From assembly GCA_025351525.1 (NCBI GenBank), contig JANXVV010000255.1, positions 1 through 13,637 of the forward strand: 13,637 nucleotides of DNA. The letters are read 5' to 3'. This DNA comes from Humisphaera sp. Lineage in GTDB: Bacteria; Planctomycetota; Phycisphaerae; Tepidisphaerales; Tepidisphaeraceae. This document shows, one piece after another, positions 5,430-11,376 of this stretch. Made by a program: the position numbers and the translations under genes. Numbering within the stretch: the first letter of the stretch is position 1; every line of letters begins with the position of its first letter. Below the pieces are notes generated by a model, which saw only the letters and a program-made list of their open reading frames with translations, did no database searches and had not been told where the DNA came from.

Positions 5430-6944
5430 ATGAATTTGCAACTTGCCCGGCGAATTCGAGATTGTTCCGCACTTCCCTCGCTTCCCGCGATCGCGATGCA
5501 AGTATTGGAGATGGCCAACAAAAACGACGCCGACATCGCCGAAATCGCCAAGGTCATCACCAAAGATGCGGCGTTGTCCTCGAAGGTTCTCCGCACCGTC
5601 AATTCCAGTTTTTACGGACGAAGCCAGAAGGTCAGCACGATCAGTCATGCGATGGTGATTCTGGGCCTGCAGTCGGTGAAGACGCTGGTGCTCGGATTTT
5701 CGCTGGTGAGCAGCCTGTCGAAAAATAAGAGCAAGGGTGGATTCAAACACGTCGATTATTGGAAGCGGAGCATTTACGCGGCGACGGCGGCGCGATCGAT
5801 CGCGGCGATGTCCAAACAGGTGCAGAGCGAAGAATGCTTTCTGGCCGGCCTGCTGATGGATATCGGCATGTTGGTGCTCGACCAGACGCTCGGCGCGGAA
5901 TACGCCGGTCTGGTGGAATCCGCTGTTTCGCACGGCGACCTGGCGGCGGCGGAGGACAAGTCGCTCGGGATGAATCACGCCGAGGTGTCCGGCTTGCTCG
6001 CGGAACACTGGAAATTGCCGCCGGTGCTGTCCGTCCCCATGGCATTTCATCACAACAGCGATCGGGCAGAGGAATCGGTGCGCCCACTGGCCCAGGTGAT
6101 TTCATTGGCGGGTCGATGCGCTGATTTTTTCGTCGATGCGAATCCTCAATCCGCCTACAAGGCGGTGCGTGAGTTTTGCCAGGAAAAATATGCGATGGAG
6201 GAGTCGAAGTGCAATTTGCTGCTCGACGAGATCAGCCGTCGCACCGCCGAGGCTGCGCCGCTGTTCGACATCGTCATTCCGAATGAGCGATTCGAAACGA
6301 TCCTGAAAAAAGCGAACGAGCAGTTGATCGAAATGACGCTGCATACGCAACGTCAGGCGGCGCAACTGGAAGTGAAAGCTTCGACGCTGCAAGTGCAGAA
6401 CAAGCAGTTGAAGGTTCAGGCGACGACGGATGCGCTGACCGGCCTGGCTAATCGCGCGGCGTTCGACCGGTATTTGATCGAGCAATTTACGGCTGCCCAA
6501 AAGGCGAACAAACCGCTGGCGCTTCTGCTGTTCGACCTCGATCGATTCAAGAGCGTGAACGATACGCACGGTCATCCCGCCGGCGATGCGGTGCTTCGGG
6601 GGGTGGCGAAGATATTGTTGAGCGCGGGCAGGCCGGGCAATCTCGCCTGTCGTTACGGTGGGGAGGAACTGGCTTTTGTGTTGCCGGGCGTGGCGCGAGC
6701 CCAGGCGTCACACGCCGCCGAGATTTTGCGTAAGGCGATCGCCGCCAAACCGATTTTGTTCAACGGGATTGCAATCCCCGTCACCACCAGCATCGGCGTG
6801 GCGCTGTACGAACCGGGCTGCCTGTTCCGTGAACCCGCCCACCTGATGAAGGCCGCCGATCTTTCCGTTTACGCCGCCAAACACGCGGGGCGGAATTGCG
6901 TCAAGATATGCGGGATCCCGAAACCGAAAAGCTCGGCGGCGTGA
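5430..6944 (+). CDS. HDOD-GGDEF protein, likely diguanylate cyclase
   Basis: This 504-residue cytoplasmic protein has three parts. Residues about 12-215 are an HDOD domain (LPSLPAIAMQVLEMAN, ITKDAALSSKVLRTVNSSFYG, AMVILGLQSVKTLVLG). HDOD is a non-enzymatic relative of HD phosphohydrolases; here M143-D144 stands where an active enzyme would have His-Asp. Residues about 295-330 are a Gln/Lys-rich coiled-coil linker. Residues about 332-495 are a GGDEF domain (TTDALTGLANRAAFD, LFDLDRFKSVNDTHGH, RYGGEEL at 408-414). The intact GGEEL suggests an active cyclase making cyclic di-GMP from two GTP. The inhibitory I-site, normally RxxD five residues before, is RPGN (401-404), so product inhibition is probably lost. 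GGAG lies 11 bases before the ATG. The gene is monocistronic or nearly so, flanked by hairpins on both sides, and converges with the next gene. The HDOD signal is unknown. Confidence 0.93.
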   Translation: MNLQLARRIRDCSALPSLPAIAMQVLEMANKNDADIAEIAKVITKDAALSSKVLRTVNSSFYGRSQKVSTISHAMVILGLQSVKTLVLGFSLVSSLSKNKSKGGFKHVDYWKRSIYAATAARSIAAMSKQVQSEECFLAGLLMDIGMLVLDQTLGAEYAGLVESAVSHGDLAAAEDKSLGMNHAEVSGLLAEHWKLPPVLSVPMAFHHNSDRAEESVRPLAQVISLAGRCADFFVDANPQSAYKAVREFCQEKYAMEESKCNLLLDEISRRTAEAAPLFDIVIPNERFETILKKANEQLIEMTLHTQRQAAQLEVKASTLQVQNKQLKVQATTDALTGLANRAAFDRYLIEQFTAAQKANKPLALLLFDLDRFKSVNDTHGHPAGDAVLRGVAKILLSAGRPGNLACRYGGEELAFVLPGVARAQASHAAEILRKAIAAKPILFNGIAIPVTTSIGVALYEPGCLFREPAHLMKAADLSVYAAKHAGRNCVKICGIPKPKSSAA

Positions 6945-6977
6945 AGAAGGGGTTCAGCCTTATGTCTTTGACCTCAA

Positions 6978-7095
6978 CCGTGGCACGGGCTTCCAGCCCG
7001 TGTTTAGCACGTTACAATTTATAGATATCTTTCTTTCAAAAGACATAATTCCTGGAACTTGAGCCGTCAACACGGGCTGGAAGCCCGTGCCACGG
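6978..7095. repeat. Perfect 27-base inverted repeat, GGGCTTCCAGCCC family
   Basis: The arms at 6978-7004 and 7069-7095 are exact reverse complements over 27 bases and enclose 64 AT-rich bases. Each arm contains its own hairpin (CACGGGC-TTCCA-GCCCGTG). It fills the gap between two convergent genes: about 33 bases after the HDOD-GGDEF stop and about 33 bases after the dehydrogenase stop on the other strand. The outer motif GTGGCACGGGC resembles the GTGGCATGGGC edge of the repeats at 1-55 and 3842-3908, which suggests related elements. No transposase is visible. Confidence 0.92.
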
Positions 7096-7127
7096 GGATG
7101 TTTTAAGACTCGTTAGAACGGTCGCGC

Positions 7128-8084
7128 TTACGGTGCCGGGTATCGGGCCTTTTTTCCCGCCAACACATCCACCACATCGCGCACGACCCAGCTCATGTTC
7201 TCCATGGCCGTGTGGGTGCGCGCGGCCAGATGGGGCGTCAGTAGCACGTTGTCGAGCCCTAAAAGCGGAAAATCGTTCCGCGGCGGTTCCGGCCAAAATA
7301 CATCCAGCGCCGCTCCGGCAATCCGATTTGCGCGGATCGCATCGGCCAGCGCCATCACATCCAGCACTTCGCCGCGACTGGTGTTGATGAGGATGGCGTT
7401 CGACTTCATCGTCGCCAACTGTTCCGCACCGATCAGATTTTCATTGCCCGGCAGCATGGTGACATGCAGACTCAGGACATCGGCTTCGCGATAGAGCGTC
7501 GGTTTGTCGACGGCGGTTGCGGGGAAATCGAGTTGAGATGCGACATCAAGCAGATCGTTGTAGATGACCTTCATGCCGAATCCGCGCGTGGCGATGTGAC
7601 CGAGTCGCCGTCCAACACGGCCCATGCCGAGGATGCCCAGGGTCAGCTCGTTGAGTTGCACGCCGCGTACCGTGTCGCGAACGCGCTTGAACTCTTTGGG
7701 TTCGTAAACCGAGTCCATGAAAAATGCCCATGGCCTGAGCAGTTGCAGCATATACCCGATGACGAAATCCCCGACGGCCCACGTGTTGGCATCCGGGGTG
7801 TACACCACTTCGATCCCGCGCCGACGGCAAGCCGTCACGTCGATATTTTCCAGCCCCACGCCCCCGCGACCGACAACTTTTAGCCGCGGTGCCTTCGCCA
7901 ACATCGCCTCATTGACGCGCGTGTAGGTCCGCACGATCATCCCCTCGGCGACGGCCAGATGCCGTTCAAATTCAGGATCGCTGCCGGAAATTTCCACGAC
8001 CTGTGCCCGCTCGCGAAGCCAGTTCAATGGCGTGGGATCGGAGCTTTCGGTCACGAGAACGATCGGGCGGGGGGAGGCGGTCAT
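7128..8084 (-). CDS. D-2-hydroxyacid dehydrogenase (phosphoglycerate dehydrogenase-like)
   Basis: This 318-residue NAD-dependent enzyme of the D-isomer-specific 2-hydroxyacid dehydrogenase family acts in the cytoplasm. The Rossmann motif is GMGRVG (G153-G158), with D177 in VIYND as the likely adenosine-ribose contact, which favours NAD over NADP. The catalytic triad is present: R237 in INTSRG, E266 in FWPEPP and H285 in LTPHLAA. VGRGGVGLENIDVTA is the usual substrate-side motif. The family reversibly reduces 2-keto acids to D-2-hydroxy acids. Because it lacks the extra C-terminal regulatory domains of long SerA, the substrate cannot be named: 3-phosphoglycerate, glyoxylate/hydroxypyruvate and others are possible. 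No Shine-Dalgarno sequence is visible before the ATG at 8084. It lies downstream of the DHH phosphoesterase on the same strand, 261 bases away with a repeat between them, so co-transcription is uncertain. Confidence 0.9.
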   Translation of the reverse strand: MTASPRPIVLVTESSDPTPLNWLRERAQVVEISGSDPEFERHLAVAEGMIVRTYTRVNEAMLAKAPRLKVVGRGGVGLENIDVTACRRRGIEVVYTPDANTWAVGDFVIGYMLQLLRPWAFFMDSVYEPKEFKRVRDTVRGVQLNELTLGILGMGRVGRRLGHIATRGFGMKVIYNDLLDVASQLDFPATAVDKPTLYREADVLSLHVTMLPGNENLIGAEQLATMKSNAILINTSRGEVLDVMALADAIRANRIAGAALDVFWPEPPRNDFPLLGLDNVLLTPHLAARTHTAMENMSWVVRDVVDVLAGKKARYPAP

Positions 8085-8172
8085 GGGACGGGTTGTAAGG
8101 GAATGGCGGGAATTTCGGAAGTGCTATACACGCAATGAGCGATGTTGAACTTGCTTCGCTCGTTAAACTTCG

Positions 8173-8320
8173 GATGATTCACCACGAAAGCACCAAAAAC
8201 ACGAAGAATTCATTCAAGCAGCGTGCTTATTGAGGAAAGCGAGAACGAAAAACGATTACACATTTCTTAATCATAACTCTCCAAATTCCTTCGTGTCTCC
8301 GTGACTTCGTGGTTCATCTG
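8173..8320. repeat. Imperfect inverted repeat, ACCACGAAG/CTTCGTGGT family
   Basis: The left arm (about 8173-8210, TTCACCACGAAAGC...ACACGAAGAATT) and the right arm (about 8284-8320, AATTCCTTCGTGT...ACTTCGTGGTTCATC) pair imperfectly around about 73 AT-rich bases. The arms are internally repetitive in CACGAAG-like heptamers. From memory, repeats of this kind with ACCACGAAG arms are common in environmental bacterial genomes. It lies in the 261-base gap between two minus-strand genes, about 26 bases after the stop of the DHH phosphoesterase. It is followed on the plus strand by a run of T's (8321-8327). Confidence 0.7.
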
Positions 8321-8345
8321 TTTTTTTCGGTTTAGAGCTGAAAAA

Positions 8346-9440
8346 TCAGCGGGGAATCAGCTTTTGGCCGCGTGAAGAAGGAATGCCCAGTGCCCGCAGA
8401 TAGCGACGGCAGACGAAGCCGCGGAGCCGTTCGATTTCGGTCGCCGAACCGCTCTTCAATCGGATCATGCCGCCGGCTTTGGTGCGATGTCCGCCCCCTT
8501 CACCGATGCCGCGCAAAATGCGCTGCATCAGGGTTCCGGCCGCCAGCGATCCGCAACTGGTGCGTAAACTCAACACCATCTTCCCGTCGTGAATCCCCAC
8601 CACCAGCGCCCATTCCACCTGATCGAACCGAAGCAGCAAATCCGCCAGCACCGCCGGTTTTTCCAGGGAGTCGATCACGTCCAGGTGTGAGAAAATGGCG
8701 TTGTCGTAAAACATCGCATGGCTCAGCCCCGTGGCGTAGGCGATGTAATAACTTTGGGGAAGATCGACATATCGCATCCGATGCAGTTTGCTGGGATCGG
8801 CTTTCAGCGTCAGGCCGGAGAGGGCGATGTTGTCCAACCCACCCGGCGTGCCGGCGGTTCCGGCAAGATCGGACTCGATGGCGTACAGCATGGTGGCCGC
8901 CAGATCCGGGGAAATAGGCGCGTCCAGTTCCATGAAATAGCTGAAGACGATCGAGGTTGATGCGCCGACATCCGTGCGAATATCGCAAAAAGTGCAACCG
9001 GGCTTTTGCCCGCGCCCGGCCTGGTGATGGTCAATCACCGCGATCGGTATCACGCCGCCGGGCAGCGGGCTGTAGGCGAACAGGGGCTGGGTATCCAGCA
9101 GCACGATCGCGTCGTATTCCGCGAGTTTGCTTTCATCCCATGGCAGCAGTTTGAAAGTGGTCTCGCGATAGAATGCCTCATTAATCCCGCCCCCGACACG
9201 GCCTTTCAGCGAAACATTCACGTGCGCAGTCGGCAATTGCATCGCGAGCAGTGCGCTCATTCCCATCGCCGCACCAAAGGCGTCGGGGTCGGGGTGTTCG
9301 TGTGTGGTGATGAGAATATTTTTTTTGTCCGCCAGCAAACGGAGGAGTTTGCGGGCGCGCGGTTGCCCGCGCGTCCGCCGCTCAACGGCGACGGCCGATC
9401 CGGTCACAGTCTCGACACAGGCTTCCACGAACGAGGTCAT
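8346..9440 (-). CDS. DHH/DHHA1 phosphoesterase (NrnA-like)
   Basis: This 364-residue protein has the four DHH motifs of RecJ/NrnA-type metal-dependent phosphodiesterases: HEHPDPDAFG (H47, D51, D53), LLDTQP (D116), VIDHHQAG (D137-H138-H139) and IESDLAG (D191). The C-terminal DHHA1 domain carries GEGGGHRTKAGG (314-324), the usual substrate-binding loop. NrnA-type enzymes degrade nano-RNAs of 2-5 nucleotides, can dephosphorylate pAp, and in some bacteria hydrolyse pGpG or linear pApA after cyclic dinucleotide breakdown; which of these applies here cannot be read from sequence. The first about 35 residues are an extra basic extension (RRTRGQPRARK). There is no alternative Met before residue 59, so the ATG at 9440 is the only plausible start. 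It has no Shine-Dalgarno site; instead a heptamer tandem repeat abuts it upstream. Confidence 0.9.
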   Translation of the reverse strand: MTSFVEACVETVTGSAVAVERRTRGQPRARKLLRLLADKKNILITTHEHPDPDAFGAAMGMSALLAMQLPTAHVNVSLKGRVGGGINEAFYRETTFKLLPWDESKLAEYDAIVLLDTQPLFAYSPLPGGVIPIAVIDHHQAGRGQKPGCTFCDIRTDVGASTSIVFSYFMELDAPISPDLAATMLYAIESDLAGTAGTPGGLDNIALSGLTLKADPSKLHRMRYVDLPQSYYIAYATGLSHAMFYDNAIFSHLDVIDSLEKPAVLADLLLRFDQVEWALVVGIHDGKMVLSLRTSCGSLAAGTLMQRILRGIGEGGGHRTKAGGMIRLKSGSATEIERLRGFVCRRYLRALGIPSSRGQKLIPR

Positions 9441-9447
9441 ATTGGGA

Positions 9448-9486
9448 AGTTGTTAGTGGTAAGTGGAAAGTTGATAGTTGATAGTA
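9448..9486. repeat. Heptamer tandem repeat (AGTKGWW, about 5.5 units)
   Basis: Five consecutive 7-base units fit the consensus AGTKGWW with few deviations, plus a partial sixth. The two units nearest the right end are identical (AGTTGAT). The array ends 7 bases before the minus-strand start codon of the DHH phosphoesterase, so it probably forms the 5' leader of that mRNA. There it reads as A- and pyrimidine-rich ACT-type heptamers with little ability to fold. Heptameric short tandem repeats are known in some bacteria, e.g. the STRR sequences of cyanobacteria. Confidence 0.75.
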
Positions 9487-9642
9487 AAATGCGAAATTCA
9501 GATTCTTCATCTGACGAGCGGCAACTATTAGGAATCGTCCAAAGGTACGCGAGACATAAACTCGCAAATTGTAGGCCCGATAATTCTCAGGCCTGAGCGG
9601 CGCTGCAACATTTTACAGGGCCTATGGCATTTCTCTGTCCGT

Positions 9643-9676
9643 TCCCCTCCCCCCATGTACTCATGGGGGGAGGGGA
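9643..9676. repeat. Perfect 15-base hairpin of C/G runs upstream of the DUF4185-like gene
   Basis: TCCCCTCCCCCCATG (9643-9657) and its exact complement (9662-9676) surround the loop TACT. It lies in the divergent gap between the DHH phosphoesterase and the DUF4185-like gene, 62 bases before the latter's start. It is the only hairpin in the window that is not just after a gene. The ATG inside it (9655) opens the frame of the downstream gene, but that extension lacks sense as a protein start. Confidence 0.85.
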
Positions 9677-9738
9677 CCGTAAATTTCAAATGCAATCGCC
9701 CAGGCAACATTCCTCCACCCATCCACTATCGTGTTGAC

Positions 9739-11175
9739 ATGGCCAGCAGAAAAAGTTCATGGCTTCGTTCGATCGGAATCTGGTTCGGTTGCCTGTTGCT
9801 TCTCGCGTACGACTGCCGGGCGGAAGTCCCGCGCCCCTTCGCGATTCAAATCGTCGATGACCGCACGGGCCGGGGGGTGCCGTTGGTGCAGTTGAAGACG
9901 GTCAGCAATGTTTCTTTTTGGACGGACAGTGCCGGGTACGCCGCGATCGACGATCCGGCTTTGTTGGGACGCAACGTGTTTTTCAACGTCTCCAGCCAGG
10001 GGTACGATTTCCCGGCGGATGGATTCGGTTCGCACGGCGTGGCGATCGAACTGACTTCCTGCGGGGAGAAAAAGCTGAAGATCAAACGGATCAATCTCGC
10101 CGAGCGATTGTATCGGGTGACGGGTGAAGGGATTTATCGCGACAGCATGATTCTCGGCAAACCGGTGCCGATTGCCGAGCCGTTCATCAACGGTCAGGTC
10201 GTCGGGCAGGATTCGGTTTTGACGGCGGTCTATCAGGGAAAAATCTGGTGGTTCTGGGGCGATACGATGCGGCAATCCTATCCGCTCGGTCATTTTTCGA
10301 CCGCCGGTGCAACCTCCGAACTTCCCGGCAACGGTGGGCTCGATCCGGCGGTGGGGGTCAACCTGAAATACTTCGTCGATAAAGGCGGTTTCAGCCGTCC
10401 GATGGTCCCGGTGAAAGGGCAGGAACTCCATTGGATCGAAGGACTGATTACGATCAAAGACGACCATGGCCATGAGCGGTTGATTGCGACGCTCGCACGG
10501 CTTAAAAGCATGAGTGAAGTCGTTGGCCGGGAATTGGTGGTGTTTGATGACGGGAAGGGGACGTTCGAGACTTTGACGAAGCTGGACGTCAAATCCCCGG
10601 TTCGTCTTAGTGGTCATCCATTTCGGCATACGGTCGATGGGATCGACTATATTTATTCCGGTGAGTCGGCCTCGAATATCCGGGTGAAGGCGGACTGGAA
10701 AAGTGTGATCGATCCGTCCGCTTACGAAGTCTACGCACAGGAAAAATCGGTGTGGGCCTGGCGAAAAAACACGGTGCCGTCGGGCGAGCCGTTACATCTG
10801 CGGGATATTGCGACGGGGAAAATGTTGGAGGCCCACTATGGGTCGGTTTGTTGGAATCAGTTTCGGAACAAGTGGGTGATGATCATCGTACAGCGGGGTG
10901 GCAAGACATCCGTCCTTGGCGAAGTCTGGTACGCGGAGGCGGATGCGCCGGAAGGGCCATGGCTGGATGCCCAAAAGATTCTCACGCATGACCGCTATTC
11001 GTTTTATAACCCGGTGCAGCATCCTTTGTTCGACCAGGACGGCGGGCGGGTGATCTATTTCGAGGGGACGTATTCGACGACCTTTTCGCGCGAGAACGAT
11101 CCGACGCCGAGGTACGATTACAATCAGATGATGTATCGGCTGGATTTGGCGGAATTGGCAAAAGTGGCGCATTAA
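9739..11175 (+). CDS. Secreted DUF4185-like beta-propeller protein
   Basis: This 478-residue exported protein has a signal peptide in residues 1-28 (basic start, hydrophobic GIWFGCLLLLA, cleavage likely after CRA). Residues about 30-115 look like a small beta-sandwich of the carboxypeptidase-regulatory type (IQIVDDRTGRGVPLVQLKTV, then WTDSAGYAAI). From about 130 to the end is a DUF4185-like domain: WWFWGDT (170-176), a central HPFRHTVDGIDYIYSGE, then GEVWYAEADAPEGPW and FYNPVQHPLFDQDGGRVIYFEGTYS. These motifs resemble the five-bladed propellers of GH43/DUF4185 proteins found outside the cell, which suggests carbohydrate binding or processing; no catalytic residues can be assigned. The frame extends back to an ATG at 9655 inside a hairpin. 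I chose 9739 because the signal peptide starts there. No Shine-Dalgarno site is visible. A hairpin at 11219-11240 follows the stop. Confidence 0.87.
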   Translation: MASRKSSWLRSIGIWFGCLLLLAYDCRAEVPRPFAIQIVDDRTGRGVPLVQLKTVSNVSFWTDSAGYAAIDDPALLGRNVFFNVSSQGYDFPADGFGSHGVAIELTSCGEKKLKIKRINLAERLYRVTGEGIYRDSMILGKPVPIAEPFINGQVVGQDSVLTAVYQGKIWWFWGDTMRQSYPLGHFSTAGATSELPGNGGLDPAVGVNLKYFVDKGGFSRPMVPVKGQELHWIEGLITIKDDHGHERLIATLARLKSMSEVVGRELVVFDDGKGTFETLTKLDVKSPVRLSGHPFRHTVDGIDYIYSGESASNIRVKADWKSVIDPSAYEVYAQEKSVWAWRKNTVPSGEPLHLRDIATGKMLEAHYGSVCWNQFRNKWVMIIVQRGGKTSVLGEVWYAEADAPEGPWLDAQKILTHDRYSFYNPVQHPLFDQDGGRVIYFEGTYSTTFSRENDPTPRYDYNQMMYRLDLAELAKVAH

Positions 11176-11218
11176 GGTGCTGCTATTGATTGATGCAAAG
11201 CGTGATCGCTTTTGAAAG

Positions 11219-11240
11219 CCCATGGAACTTGTTCCATGGG
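11219..11240 (+). terminator. Palindromic hairpin after the DUF4185-like gene (AACTTGTT core)
   Basis: CCCATGGAAC and GTTCCATGGG form a perfect 10-base stem around TT, about 43 bases after the stop codon. It is nearly identical to the hairpin after the cold-shock gene and, relative to the preceding gene, in the same orientation. There is no T-run. Its role as a terminator or 3'-end stabiliser is inferred. Confidence 0.6.
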
Positions 11241-11376
11241 AGTCTGCAAATGGCCTTCCGGATGAGTTTGCCACCCTTAAAACCTCTTGGTAGGGTAGGG
11301 GCTTATCGGACTCGCCTGAAACCGGGGAAGTTGTTGTACCCAAGCGGTCTTGCCGGTTAGCCGGACGGAGAATGAA
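11241..11376 (+). promoter_or_regulatory. Structured 5' leader of the giant FN3 gene
   Basis: About 135 bases upstream of the giant gene hold several short hairpins. One is a bulged hairpin at 11273-11296 (ACCCT/AGGGT outer stem, ACC/GGT inner stem, loop TCTT). Another is CCGG-TTAG-CCGG near 11353-11364. A good Shine-Dalgarno sequence GGAG (11367-11370) lies 6 bases before the start. No promoter stands out. I could not match it to a riboswitch class. Confidence 0.3.

Noticed and set aside
9757..10629. Long minus-strand frame (290 codons) inside the DUF4185-like gene
   Set aside because: It is antisense to a gene with a signal peptide and recognisable domains; its product is Arg/Pro/His-rich without motifs.
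11250..11370. Cyclic-di-GMP (GEMM-I) riboswitch before the FN3 gene
   Set aside because: The GCCGGTTAGCCGG segment is reminiscent of its 3' stem, but the hallmark GACGCAAAGCC and the GAAA-capped stem are absent.
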